A DNA stretch of 64,000 nt from Arsukibacterium ikkense (GCF_000987775.1 NZ_LAHO01000004.1:124001-188000); one strand, 5' to 3'. Shown: positions 9,726 to 18,423, counted from the stretch's first letter. Made by a program: numbers and translations. Notes: a model not told the origin generated them from the letters alone.

Positions 9726-9884
9726 CTAATGGCTGCCGGGGCTTGCGGTTGCTTTCTGGCGACGACAGCGCTCTGAGCAATACAGCACCTTGTCCCAGTT
9801 TAGCTGCCATTTCTTTCGCCACAGAAAGGGCTTTTGACAACAGGAACAAATTTTTTCAGGTAACATGGATTTTCGATGGGCCAC
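9726..9884 (-). CDS. DUF2256 family small zinc-ribbon-like protein
   Basis: A 52-residue protein read directly from the minus strand. Translation gives LPEKICSCCQKPFLWRKKW followed by WDKVLYCSERCRRQK, the hallmark of the DUF2256 family: a CxxC pair and a YCSERCR pair flanking PF-WRKKW. The four cysteines suggest a structural zinc site. I chose GTG at 9884, which gives the AHRKS leader common in the family; ATG at 9866 would give 46 residues. Family members often lie near cryptochrome/photolyase genes, but none is here. The function is unknown. Confidence 0.85.
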   Translation of the reverse strand: MAHRKSMLPEKICSCCQKPFLWRKKWQLNWDKVLYCSERCRRQKATASPGSH

Positions 9885-9902
9885 AGCAAAGCCTTAGCTA
9901 CT

Positions 9903-10778
9903 TTAGTTGAGGCTATATACGGTTTGGATGTCCTGGCGGTGCAATAGCTCGGCAAAATCGGGCAGGCTCAGACTGTCGAGTTCCAGCACATCTAAAATGG
10001 CACCACCGTAAGTTTGCCATTCAGGATCAACGTTTATCTGGTATAGCAGCCGGCTTTCCCCGCTGAAAAATTCAGCCAGTTTTAACAGCGCAAACAACTG
10101 TTGCTCGTAACCGTTGTCTGACTGCAGGATCAGGGCGGGGCTGTGATGATAGGCAATCACATTGCATAGCTCAGGCGTTAAGCCCCATGACTGGGCAATT
10201 AAGAAGCCGAGCACTTCATGACAGGTTTGAAAGTGTTGTTCTTCAATTTCACTGTAACCACGACCGGCTTGCAAGCCCAGCTGCATCAGGCTGGCGTATT
10301 GCGGTGCCTGCTCACTGATAAGGGCAATGCCGGCATTATGAAATAACCCCAGGCTGTAGCAATCGTCCTGTGCCGCCTGGTCCAGATTAAAGTGTTTGGC
10401 CAGTGCCATGGTGATGGTTGCGGTATGCAGCGCACTGCTCCACAATCGTTGACTAAAGGGGTCCCGCCGGCCTTCGGCCAGGGTAAAACGCAGCAAGATA
10501 CTGCGAACCAGGGCGACAACCCGACTCAAGCCAAGATATTTACATGCATGCTCGATTGAGGTTATTTTTTGGCGTAAGCCGAAAAAGGCTGAGTTGACCA
10601 CCTTTAGGGTAAAACCGGCAATCCCAACATCAAGATTAATGAGTGCTGCTATCCGGCTGATACTGGGCTCATTTGTTGCCAGTTGCTGCTGAATATGTTG
10701 CAGGATTTCAGGCCGGGGTGGGATAGTAAAACCGGTTAGGGCCCGCTCTATTAGCGCCATATCAAGGGCGGTGGTCAT
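9903..10778 (-). CDS. HDOD domain signalling protein
   Basis: A stand-alone HDOD protein of 291 residues. The HDOD domain covers about residues 10-205: the entry motif IPPRPEILQHIQQQL, then LINLDVGIAGFTLKVVNSAFFG and the helical segment LGLFHNAGIALI. HDOD domains resemble HD hydrolases without the metal site and act as adaptors in motility, c-di-GMP and stress signalling. The start at 10778 is chosen because GGAG lies 8 bp upstream; a TTG at 10814 would add 12 residues. No fused output domain is present. It is 18 bp upstream of the DUF2256 gene in the same direction, so co-transcription is possible. Confidence 0.88.
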   Translation of the reverse strand: MTTALDMALIERALTGFTIPPRPEILQHIQQQLATNEPSISRIAALINLDVGIAGFTLKVVNSAFFGLRQKITSIEHACKYLGLSRVVALVRSILLRFTLAEGRRDPFSQRLWSSALHTATITMALAKHFNLDQAAQDDCYSLGLFHNAGIALISEQAPQYASLMQLGLQAGRGYSEIEEQHFQTCHEVLGFLIAQSWGLTPELCNVIAYHHSPALILQSDNGYEQQLFALLKLAEFFSGESRLLYQINVDPEWQTYGGAILDVLELDSLSLPDFAELLHRQDIQTVYSLN

Positions 10779-10928
10779 TACGGTTACTCCATCTGCTGGC
10801 TTATATATTTCCAATAACCGCTATAGTAAAAGATCAGCGTTAAATTGCAATTGGCCAGCTTATATTTCACTCTGACGGGTTATCATTCCACTCATTACCA
10901 CTGCGCTGAGTATCAAGTTACCGCGGCT

Positions 10929-11405
10929 CTAGGAATCAAGATAAGGCCGACCAGCCATTAATTGCTGGGCCAGCATCAGTTCACTTTGTTTATCTTTCAG
11001 TTGTAAGTCATTAAACTGAACATCAAATTGGATCAGGTCTTCGTCAGGTAAATTTATTGCTATCAGCTTGTCAGGAACCTGGCCTACCTGGCGGTAGGCG
11101 TTAATCGCAACCTGAGCAGCTTGTTCCATCAGGGTTAAAAACTGGCCAAGCGGGTAGTGCTGAAATATATCGGCATCTAAATGCGCCCAGCCTAATAAAT
11201 CGCCGCTGATACTGCCATCGGCATGATCAGTAAATAGCATAGACACTGCCGGGCACGACGGATTTTCGCCAGCACTAAAATGGCTGAGATCAGCTTCGTT
11301 GAATAGCAGCACAAAGCCAAAGCCTGGACAGCCTTCCGCATCCATATCGTCGAACGAGGCATCGTACAACAAAAATAAGCGATTATCGGGCAAATTATCG
11401 GACAC
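10929..11405 (-). CDS. Acidic protein of unknown function
   Basis: A 158-residue cytoplasmic protein that I do not recognise. It starts with GTG at 11405, supported by GGAGG 4-8 bp upstream. It has no signal peptide or membrane segment and is strongly acidic (DASFDDMDAEGC near residue 15, NLPDEDLIQFDVQFNDL near residue 120). The alternation of short hydrophobic strands (FGFVLLF, AVSMLFT, KLIAINL) suggests an alpha/beta fold. It lies between the HDOD gene and the M48 gene on the same strand, about 105-150 bp from each. Confidence 0.7.
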   Translation of the reverse strand: MSDNLPDNRLFLLYDASFDDMDAEGCPGFGFVLLFNEADLSHFSAGENPSCPAVSMLFTDHADGSISGDLLGWAHLDADIFQHYPLGQFLTLMEQAAQVAINAYRQVGQVPDKLIAINLPDEDLIQFDVQFNDLQLKDKQSELMLAQQLMAGRPYLDS

Positions 11406-11510
11406 AGTGCCTCCGGATTAAAACATGAACCGGCTATTTTACCTGAGCTAACCGCCAGTCTAAAGCCCTATTGCGGTTTTTTACTGAAAAAGCGCACTTA
11501 TCTGCCGGTG

Positions 11511-13364
11511 CTAATTCGCCAAAGGTGCTGGCTGCCAGGGCATTTCCAGCAGTAAAGCCAGCGCCCGCAATAAGGCTTGCTCAGTTTCAGTTTGCTGCTC
11601 GTCGGCAGCGACTGCCGCCAGCAGCGCCTGCCAGATGTGTTGCTTCAGCAAGGGGGCAGACCCGAGCAAGTTATTAAGATGGCTGGAGAGCATTGACCAG
11701 TCGTGATCTGGCTTTGGCGTATCGTTGCTTAGCCCTAAATTGGTTAAACCGGCCTGCCATGCTTGTTGACACGCGGCAGGGGCGCCGGCTGTGTCGGCGA
11801 CGGCACTGAGCAATTGCAGCGTTGGCTTTGCTACTTCGGAAAAATCAGTGATGCTTGCGTTACGCACTTGTGACTTGGGGCTAAAATGGCTGGCCACGGT
11901 ATGATCAATAAAACTTAGCACCACCCACTCCAGTAGAGAAAGTTGCTGATCGGCAGCGGTAAGTGCCAGGATCAGTTGTTCAAACTGTTGAAATTGGGCA
12001 GGGGGCAGTTCTTTTAAGGCCGGCACACTGCGCTGCAACAGCTCAACCTGCTTTGGCAGGCTTAACGCCTGCACCGCATCAAGCAGCTGGTCTACTTGTT
12101 GCAACAAGTTATCCGGGCCTTGATTTTTAATCAATTGTAATTGAACGGCTTCAAACTCAGGGTGTTGCAACAACATAGCACAAACAATGGCCTGAGCGGG
12201 CAACGGTTGGCGGCTGCTTTGTACTAATAGCATTGGCAACACCGCCAATGCTTGCTGCAGCTTTTCTTTCGATGTGGGGCGCGCTGCAGCTGTTTCTGCT
12301 GTGGAGTCAGCGGGGGTAGCAACCTGACTTATCGGGCTGGGGAACTTGCCATTCCAGTGGGGTTCCAGCCGTTTAATGCGCTGTGCCAGCGGCGGATGGG
12401 TGGCGAAAATACTGGCCCAGCTAGCAATGGCTTCGCCAAAAAATAAATGGCTGTTTTCATCTGCGTTTTCATTGTTAATGCGGGTGCCGGCACTGTGGGC
12501 GCCAATTCGTTTCAAGGCGCCGGCAATGCCTCTGGGGTTGCGGCTAAACTGCACGGCAGAGGCATCTGCTAAATATTCCCGCTGCCGGCTGACCGCAGCT
12601 TTAATTAAGTTACCAAAAAAAGAACCTAAGTAACCAATTACTATCAGGCCCAGGGCAATGGCAAGAATGCCACCGGCATTATTATTTTTATTACTGCTGC
12701 GGCCAATACTGCGGCTGGTCGTGCGGCTGGAACGCAGCATGTAGTAACCGATGTGTCCCAAAAACAAAATGCCATTTAGGATAGCAATCATCCGGATATT
12801 CATTCGCATGTCGCCATTTAAAATATGGCTGAATTCATGCGCCACAACACCTTGTAACTCATCGCGGTTAAGCTGCTCAATACAACCGCGGGTAACTCCA
12901 ATTACCGCATCACCCGGGCTGTAGCCTGCGGCAAAGGCATTAATGCCTCGCTCAGGTAGCAGATATACCGGTGGTACCGGCACATTAGCGGCGATAGCCA
13001 TTTCTTCAACCACATTTAGTAAACGCCGTTCCAGCGGATCTTTGCTGGCGGCATCAATTCTGCTGCCACCGAGGCTGGTCGCGACAACTTTGCCACCACC
13101 TTTGAGCTGTTGCCATTTAACCAGCACGGCAATACTGACCGCTGTTATTACAATAACACTGGTAAAGAATACCATCTGCCACGGCAGGCCTTGCCCGCTG
13201 ACGGTGCCTGAGCTGGCGCTTTGCACGTCAACCAGACCAAGACCAATTAACACCAGGGCATTGGTCAGCACCAGCAGCAACACGACTGCCAGGCTGAACA
13301 GGGTGATCAGGATCCGGGTATTGCGACGGGCTAAATCTTGCTGGCTGAAAAAATTACTTGCCAT
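11511..13364 (-). CDS. M48 family membrane metallopeptidase with long C-terminal extension
   Basis: A 617-residue inner-membrane zinc protease of the HtpX/Ste24 type. Two N-terminal membrane segments (about residues 15-45 and 65-85) precede the zinc motif HEFSH (VVAHEFSHILNGDM, near residue 178). Two more hydrophobic segments follow, and the third ligand Glu is in QREYLADASAVQFSRNP. HtpX proteins end near residue 290-300, whereas this one continues about 270 residues with glutamine- and leucine-rich helices and no recognised domain. The upstream gene lemA ends 6 bp before its start, so the two form an operon. LemA-M48 pairs are widespread in bacteria, with little functional data. Confidence 0.9.
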   Translation of the reverse strand: MASNFFSQQDLARRNTRILITLFSLAVVLLLVLTNALVLIGLGLVDVQSASSGTVSGQGLPWQMVFFTSVIVITAVSIAVLVKWQQLKGGGKVVATSLGGSRIDAASKDPLERRLLNVVEEMAIAANVPVPPVYLLPERGINAFAAGYSPGDAVIGVTRGCIEQLNRDELQGVVAHEFSHILNGDMRMNIRMIAILNGILFLGHIGYYMLRSSRTTSRSIGRSSNKNNNAGGILAIALGLIVIGYLGSFFGNLIKAAVSRQREYLADASAVQFSRNPRGIAGALKRIGAHSAGTRINNENADENSHLFFGEAIASWASIFATHPPLAQRIKRLEPHWNGKFPSPISQVATPADSTAETAAARPTSKEKLQQALAVLPMLLVQSSRQPLPAQAIVCAMLLQHPEFEAVQLQLIKNQGPDNLLQQVDQLLDAVQALSLPKQVELLQRSVPALKELPPAQFQQFEQLILALTAADQQLSLLEWVVLSFIDHTVASHFSPKSQVRNASITDFSEVAKPTLQLLSAVADTAGAPAACQQAWQAGLTNLGLSNDTPKPDHDWSMLSSHLNNLLGSAPLLKQHIWQALLAAVAADEQQTETEQALLRALALLLEMPWQPAPLAN

Positions 13365-13370
13365 CGTTTA

Positions 13371-13961
13371 TCAGAAGCTCACTTTTGGTGCAGCCTGAAT
13401 GAGTTTGCTATCTTCAAACTCTAGCAGTGCAGCGTCTTTGGCATGGCCAAAGCTGGCCGCCACCAGTACCGGCGGGAAGCTTTGTTTATAGGTGTTATAT
13501 TCAGTGACGCCATCATTAAACGCTTGTCGGGCAAAAGCAACCCGGTTTTCGGTGCTGGTTAGCTCTTCTGATAGTTGCATCATATTCTGGTTGGCTTTTA
13601 AATCGGGATAGGCTTCCATAACCATATTCAGCCGGCCCATGGCGCTTTGCAATGCACCCTCAGCGCCCGCTAACTGGCTAATGGCGCCAGCATCACCCGG
13701 ATTGTTGGCGGCTACTTTTAAGCCTGCCATAGCGGCGTTACGGGCGCTTATTACGGCTTCCAGTGTTTCACGCTCATGTGACATATACGCTTTGGCCGTT
13801 TCAACCAGGTTTGGAATAAGATCGTAGCGACGCTTTAGTTGTACTTCAATTTGCGCAAACGCATTTTGAAAGCGGTTTTTCAGTTTTACCAGCTGGTTAA
13901 AAATGTTTATCACATAAAAAATGATAACAGCGAGAATAACAAGCACGATAAGTAAGTTCAT
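13371..13961 (-). CDS. lemA: LemA family membrane protein
   Basis: A 196-residue protein with one N-terminal membrane segment (LLIVLVILAVIIFYVINIF) and a long helical cytoplasmic or periplasmic domain. It carries the LemA signature NAFAQIEVQLKRRYDLIPNL and the following AYMSHERETLEAVISAR. The start at 13961 is preferred over an in-frame ATG at 13982 because AGGA precedes it by 9 bp and it places the membrane helix at the N-terminus. It lies directly upstream of the M48 protease gene. The molecular role is unknown. Confidence 0.93.
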   Translation of the reverse strand: MNLLIVLVILAVIIFYVINIFNQLVKLKNRFQNAFAQIEVQLKRRYDLIPNLVETAKAYMSHERETLEAVISARNAAMAGLKVAANNPGDAGAISQLAGAEGALQSAMGRLNMVMEAYPDLKANQNMMQLSEELTSTENRVAFARQAFNDGVTEYNTYKQSFPPVLVAASFGHAKDAALLEFEDSKLIQAAPKVSF

Positions 13962-14137
13962 AAGTAATTCCTGGTAGGGCAATCAGATGCAGATATTGTT
14001 AACAATAGTTTAATTGAATGTCCAGTGATTATTGTACAGATAGCGCTAAATCATTGCAGAAGTTGCTGGCTGCTATTTTTGCAAGGCTGCGTTATCATAT
14101 TTGGGCTTTTTCGCAACGAATCAAACTGAGGGCACCG

Positions 14138-14464
14138 ATGACCGATTTTCACCATATTTCAGTGGCTGACACTGCCGCTATGTTGGCGCAACAGCAAGTG
14201 GTAATTGCAGATATTCGGGATGAACAGAGTTTTGCCAGTGGCCATATTGCCGGAGCCATTCATCTTAGCAATGGTAGCCTTAGCCAGTTTATACAGCAGG
14301 TTGAGTTTGAAAAGCCCATTATTGTGGTGTGTTATCATGGCAACTCCAGCCAGGGGGCTGCGCAATATCTGGCGCAGCAGGGATTTGCACAGGTATACAG
14401 TATGGATGGTGGCTTTAGCGAGTGGCAAAAAATGCAGCCATTCGAGCAAAGCAGCGATGCGTAA
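14138..14464 (+). CDS. glpE: Thiosulfate sulfurtransferase GlpE (single-domain rhodanese)
   Basis: A 108-residue rhodanese that moves sulfane sulfur from thiosulfate to an acceptor such as cyanide or thioredoxin. The active-site loop is VVCYHGNSSQGAA, with the catalytic Cys near residue 65, and the CH2A-type motif is IRDEQSFASGHIAGA. The start at 14138 (GAGG 7 bp upstream) gives the standard GlpE length; the open frame begins earlier at 14018 but has no support there. It overlaps glpG by 8 bp, the glpEG arrangement of gammaproteobacteria, here without glpD or glpR. Confidence 0.93.
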   Translation: MTDFHHISVADTAAMLAQQQVVIADIRDEQSFASGHIAGAIHLSNGSLSQFIQQVEFEKPIIVVCYHGNSSQGAAQYLAQQGFAQVYSMDGGFSEWQKMQPFEQSSDA

Positions 14465-15263
14465 GCTGGCAGAGCTGAATCAGCAGGCCGCGGCGTTGTT
14501 GTTTGCCGATTATTGTCAGAGCCAGGGGCTACAGGTTAGTGTGGAGCACACAACTAATGGCCCGGTTTGCCTGTACAGCGATGACAGCAGTTTTGAGCGG
14601 GCCAGCCTGTTGCTCAGTGAGTTTTTGCAACAACCTAACCATCCCCGTTATCAGGCAGCGGCCTGGCAGCGCAGCCAGACGGTGGCGCTAGACGGCCAGA
14701 AAGCCGGATTCAGTATACCCTGGGCGAAAATAGCAAAAAGCCCGATAACGGCATTGGTGCTGCTACTTTGTCTGGCGGTATTTGCCTGGCAGCAGCTTGA
14801 TTTTAATGCGGCCAGAAGCAGTTTACAGTTAACGGACCCCGGTCAGTTATGGCGCTGGTTTACCCCTGCCTTGCTACATTTTTCCGCCACCCATCTGATA
14901 TTTAATTTAATCTGGTGGTTGTTGCTGGCAACTGCGCTGGAACGGCAATATGGTAGTATCCGCCTGCTAAATTTCACCGTACTTACGGCTGTGGTGTCTA
15001 ATGCAGCACAATACTTCCTGGTTGGGCATAACTTTGGTGGTTTATCTGGCGTGGTGTATGCGTTGTTTGGCTTTTGCTGGTTAAATGGCAAACTTTACCC
15101 GCAGCAGCGGGTGCTGATTAGCGATCCGCTGGCAATGTTTATGCTGGTTTGGCTGGTACTAGGGTTTGCCGATTTGCTGTGGGTCAGCATGGCTAACTGG
15201 GCACATCTGGCGGGCTTGCTGGCTGGCCTGGTGCTGGCGTGGCTAATAAAACCGGCTCGTTGA
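14457..15263 (+). CDS. glpG: Rhomboid intramembrane serine protease GlpG
   Basis: A 268-residue inner-membrane rhomboid that cleaves substrate helices in the bilayer. A cytosolic N-terminal domain of about 90 residues is followed by six membrane segments. The catalytic serine is in GGLSGVVYALFG and the catalytic histidine in NWAHLAGLLAGL; the second-helix motif HLIFNLIWW corresponds to the conserved HxxxN. The start ATG at 14457 lies within the end of glpE (8-bp overlap), so translation is probably coupled. The gene faces the FliL-like gene, with only 2 bp between the two stop codons. Confidence 0.95.
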   Translation: MRKLAELNQQAAALLFADYCQSQGLQVSVEHTTNGPVCLYSDDSSFERASLLLSEFLQQPNHPRYQAAAWQRSQTVALDGQKAGFSIPWAKIAKSPITALVLLLCLAVFAWQQLDFNAARSSLQLTDPGQLWRWFTPALLHFSATHLIFNLIWWLLLATALERQYGSIRLLNFTVLTAVVSNAAQYFLVGHNFGGLSGVVYALFGFCWLNGKLYPQQRVLISDPLAMFMLVWLVLGFADLLWVSMANWAHLAGLLAGLVLAWLIKPAR

Positions 15264-15265
15264 GC

Positions 15266-15664
15266 TTACTGATATATGTACTTGGTAAAGAGTAGATCTT
15301 TTACAATGGCGTCACCTGTTTCGCGACGCAGTACTTCCTGCAGTTTAGTTAAAATTGCAGTACGGATTTCTTCCCGGCCGGTCAACGATTTGACTTTGTC
15401 CTCTGATTGTTTACTCAAAATGCCGATGATAACATCCAGGATCAGCGGTTCATGATGTTCCAGTGTTGATAAAAAGCGCTTGTCCGTCACCATTAGTTCA
15501 ATGGATACCCTGACATACCCCAGGGTACGCCGGTTGCCCGAGACATAATTGGTCACGATGTCGGGATCAAAACCGTAATAAACAAATTCTGGTGGTTGCT
15601 GTCTGGCATTGGCTGGCGCCAGGCTGGTCAGAACAACAACAAAGATCAAGCTGGCGATTTTCAT
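15266..15664 (-). CDS. FliL-like secreted protein
   Basis: A 132-residue protein with a cleavable-type signal peptide (ASLIFVVVLTSLAPANA) and a FliL-family domain: LGYVRVSIELMV, then HHEPLILDVIIGILSKQS, EEIRTAILTKLQEVL and the terminal VKDLLFTKYIYQ. True FliL is anchored by an N-terminal helix at the flagellar stator. This copy seems to be exported instead and is not next to flagellar genes. It may be the FliL-like paralogue found beside glpG/ubiC in some Alteromonadales. Its role is unknown. Confidence 0.8.
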   Translation of the reverse strand: MKIASLIFVVVLTSLAPANARQQPPEFVYYGFDPDIVTNYVSGNRRTLGYVRVSIELMVTDKRFLSTLEHHEPLILDVIIGILSKQSEDKVKSLTGREEIRTAILTKLQEVLRRETGDAIVKDLLFTKYIYQ

Positions 15665-15782
15665 GGCACCGTACCTTCTGCTACCAAACGGGGATATTTG
15701 CTAACCTTAGTGTTTTCGTTACCGCTTTACCAGCCCAATTCTGTGGCTAGCGGTGGTTTTCAGCTGAAAAGGTCTGCTTAAC

Positions 15783-16346
15783 TTGTTATCATTCGGCCAC
15801 TTTACCGTTAACTTGAGCATTTTAGTGGCCCAACCTGCTATTTCGTTAGCTGCCGACTGGCAATTGGCCAGTGATGTCAGCTTACCACCTTTGTTGCAAA
15901 GCTGGCTGCTGGAGCCTGCATCACTTACCGCCCGCTTAAAAAGTACTGGCCGGCATTTCCAGTTGCAATTATTACAGCAGCAACAACAGGCATTACCTGC
16001 TTTTTTGCAATCGTTGTTACCGGACACTGCCCGCGCAGACTGCCGCGAAGTGCTGATGTCCTGTAACCAGCTGCCCTGTATTTATGCACAAAGCTGGTTG
16101 CCATTAGCGACCTTAGCGGCATTGCAGCCACTGGCTGAACTGGGTGAGCAACCGTTGGGGGAGGTAATATTTCAGCAATCGCAGCTGCAACGCAGTGCGG
16201 TTGAGGTTGCCCGGGTGCGATTGCAGCATCCGCTGGCAGCAACAGTGGCCTCTGGTGAATATTGGGCCCGGCGTTCGGTTTTCACGCTGGCGGGTCAGCC
16301 ATTACTGGTGGCTGAAGTGTTTCTAGATGGCATTTTTGCGCTATGA
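15783..16346 (+). CDS. ubiC: Chorismate pyruvate-lyase
   Basis: Removes pyruvate from chorismate to give 4-hydroxybenzoate, the first committed step of ubiquinone synthesis. The frame aligns with UbiC along its length: CREVLMSC, IYAQSWLP, GEVIFQQ, the ARR segment WARRSVFTLAGQPLLVAEVF and the conserved terminal glutamate. There is no in-frame ATG at the N-terminus. The coordinates use a TTG at 15783; a GTG at 15825 would remove 14 residues and is equally possible. It overlaps ubiA by 4 bp (ATGA), the usual ubiCA operon. Confidence 0.9.
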   Translation: MLSFGHFTVNLSILVAQPAISLAADWQLASDVSLPPLLQSWLLEPASLTARLKSTGRHFQLQLLQQQQQALPAFLQSLLPDTARADCREVLMSCNQLPCIYAQSWLPLATLAALQPLAELGEQPLGEVIFQQSQLQRSAVEVARVRLQHPLAATVASGEYWARRSVFTLAGQPLLVAEVFLDGIFAL

Positions 16347-17212
16347 ATTGGCAGTTACGCTGGCAGCACTGGCCTGATTACCGGTTGCTGATGCGACTGG
16401 ATAAACCTATTGGCATTTATTTGCTGTTATGGCCAACCTGGTGGGCATTATGGCTGGCAGCTGAAGGAGTGCCAGACCCTAAGCTGCTGGTTATTTTTAC
16501 CCTGGGAGTAATTCTGATGCGCTCTGCGGGCTGTGTTATCAACGACTATGCCGACCGGCATGTTGATGGTCTGGTTGAGCGCACGGCACAGCGCCCGCTG
16601 GCTCAGGGGCGGGTTAGCGCCAGCGAGGCGTTACAACTATTTACCCTGCTAATTGCACTCAGCGCCAGTTTACTGTTTTGGTTAAACTGGCAAACCGTGT
16701 TGCTGTCACTGATTGCGGTGCTGCTGGCGGCAGTCTACCCTTATATGAAACGCTATACTTACTTGCCACAAGTGGTGCTGGGCGCGGCCTTTAGCTGGGG
16801 TATGCCGATGGCTTTTATGGCCATTCAGCTGCAACTGCCAGCAGTGGTGTGGTTTTTGTACCTGGCAAATTTGCTGTGGACCGTAGCCTATGACACTTTT
16901 TATGCCATGGTTGACCAGCCTGATGACTTGCACGCTGGTATTAAATCAACCGCTATTTTATTTGGCGCTCAGGCGCTGCCGATTATCGGATTGTTGCAGC
17001 TGTTAACGCTGATCTTATTAGGCTATGTCGGGCTGCTGGCACAGTTAACGGCAGTATATTTTGCCGCCTTATTTTGCTGCGCATTGCTGTTCATTTATCA
17101 GTTGATGATAGCAGCAAGCAGCCGTCAAGGGTGTTTTAAAGCGTTTTTGCACAACCACTATGTCGGTTTACTGGTGTTTAGCGGTATCGCACTGCATTAT
17201 GTTATTTATTAA
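16343..17212 (+). CDS. ubiA: 4-hydroxybenzoate octaprenyltransferase
   Basis: Inner-membrane prenyltransferase that attaches the polyprenyl tail to 4-hydroxybenzoate. It has 289 residues and about nine membrane segments. Both aspartate-rich motifs are present: the first NDYADRHVDG in the INDYADRHVDGLVERTAQRP segment, and the second DTFYAMVDQPDD. The N-terminal DKPIGIYLLLWPTWWAL is characteristic of UbiA. It follows ubiC with a 4-bp overlap and is followed after 19 bp by the DUF192 gene. Confidence 0.96.
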   Translation: MNWQLRWQHWPDYRLLMRLDKPIGIYLLLWPTWWALWLAAEGVPDPKLLVIFTLGVILMRSAGCVINDYADRHVDGLVERTAQRPLAQGRVSASEALQLFTLLIALSASLLFWLNWQTVLLSLIAVLLAAVYPYMKRYTYLPQVVLGAAFSWGMPMAFMAIQLQLPAVVWFLYLANLLWTVAYDTFYAMVDQPDDLHAGIKSTAILFGAQALPIIGLLQLLTLILLGYVGLLAQLTAVYFAALFCCALLFIYQLMIAASSRQGCFKAFLHNHYVGLLVFSGIALHYVIY

Positions 17213-17231
17213 GCCAACTCAGGGTCTTAGA

Positions 17232-17657
17232 ATGACAAAGCAAATTTTCGGCTTGTGGCTTACGCTGCTGAGTATTGCTGCTTGTGCGGCACCTGCGCAA
17301 CTAGACTTTCCACAAGCGCAATTGCAGATTGCCGGCAGCCGGATTGTTGTGCAACTGGCTGATACGCCAGAGCTGCGGGAGCGGGGGCTGATGTTTCAGC
17401 AAAGTGCAGACCCCGGCATGTTGTTATTGTACCCAGCGCCGCGGATGATTAGCCTGTGGATGCGAAACACTGATTTAAGCCTGGACGTCGCCTTTATTGA
17501 CGAGCAATGGCAGATTATGTCGATTAAACCCTTGCAGCCGTTGGATGAAACACCGGTATCAGCGCCGGCAGCAGCAATAGCTGCGCTGGAAATGCCACGT
17601 GGCTGGTTTGCTGAACGCCAGATCAAAGCCGGTGACAAACTGCAACTATTGAAGTAG
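17232..17657 (+). CDS. DUF192 family exported protein
   Basis: A 141-residue protein with a signal peptide or lipobox-like start (LTLLSIAACAAPA). The DUF192 domain covers about residues 30-140: ELRERGLMFQQSADPGMLLL, WMRNTDLSLDVAFID and ALEMPRGWFAERQIKAGD. The start at 17232 is used because it leads directly into the signal peptide. It lies 19 bp after ubiA and probably shares its transcript. The function is unknown. Confidence 0.85.
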   Translation: MTKQIFGLWLTLLSIAACAAPAQLDFPQAQLQIAGSRIVVQLADTPELRERGLMFQQSADPGMLLLYPAPRMISLWMRNTDLSLDVAFIDEQWQIMSIKPLQPLDETPVSAPAAAIAALEMPRGWFAERQIKAGDKLQLLK

Positions 17658-17697
17658 CGACGCTATTGTTTAGCGGCTTGGCTCTGGCAGCCAGGTT

Positions 17698-18285
17698 CTA
17701 GCGACTTGGGTCAATCACACCGTTAATGCTGTTATTGTGCCTGAACCAGCCGGCGATACTGTAACGCGGGTCAATCGCGGTGAGCACTTCATGGGCAAAA
17801 CGTTCACTTTCAAATAACACCAGACTGCCTGCCTGAGGGCTGACTCGCTGGAGCACAGTATCATCCGGGCCATAGAGTACCAGCTCTCCACCTGCTGCCA
17901 CATCATTCAGGTAACTGACCGTAGTCAGAACCCGGTTTGAACGACCCTTGAAGGCGTCAACGTGTTTTTGATAGAAGTCGCCTTGCTGATAACAGGCAAA
18001 GTGGCATTCAAAATCAAATAACCCGAGAAAGAACTGACGGTTCAGCAGCAGCTGCAGCTGCTGCATAGATTGTAAATACTGTTGTTGAGCTATGCTTTGG
18101 CCATCGAACCATTGAGTTTTATCGCGGCGGATCTGGCTATTTAATGTGTGGCCGCGGGCCCGGCCCACCCCTGCGGGGGTTAAGTTAGCCTGATAGCGAG
18201 CCTCATCCAGCAGTTGCTGATTCAGGTTGGCGGGCAGGTAGTCGGCGATAACTGTCCAGCCATGCAAATAAAAATGCTCCAGCAT
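17698..18285 (-). CDS. 2OG-Fe(II) dioxygenase family protein
   Basis: A 195-residue protein with the double-stranded beta-helix motif of Fe(II)/2-oxoglutarate oxygenases. The HxD pair is in QKHVDAFKG, the distal histidine in SERFAHEVL, and the 2-oxoglutarate arginine is probably in DPRYSIAGWFR. VLTTVSYLND between them is typical of the prolyl-hydroxylase-like (P4Hc) branch. The substrate is unknown. It is convergent with the DUF192 gene and divergent from the DUF3833 gene. Confidence 0.85.
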   Translation of the reverse strand: MLEHFYLHGWTVIADYLPANLNQQLLDEARYQANLTPAGVGRARGHTLNSQIRRDKTQWFDGQSIAQQQYLQSMQQLQLLLNRQFFLGLFDFECHFACYQQGDFYQKHVDAFKGRSNRVLTTVSYLNDVAAGGELVLYGPDDTVLQRVSPQAGSLVLFESERFAHEVLTAIDPRYSIAGWFRHNNSINGVIDPSR

Positions 18286-18423
18286 TAATACCTCTTACTG
18301 AAACAGGCAGGCTGGTGCGTGTTTGCTATATACCGGGCTGACATAGTGATGCCGGGGCTTGCTGAGCTAAAACCCTGTTGCCAACGTAGTGCTAACCAGG
18401 GTGTGATTAAATAAGGATGCAAC

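Noticed and set aside
9565..9849. 94-codon open frame overlapping nagB and the DUF2256 gene
   Set aside because: The DUF2256 protein in another frame has the conserved cysteines; this frame has none and crosses a strong terminator.
12943..13398. 151-codon open frame antisense to the M48 gene
   Set aside because: Thr/Arg-rich shadow of the M48 N-terminus with no independent support.
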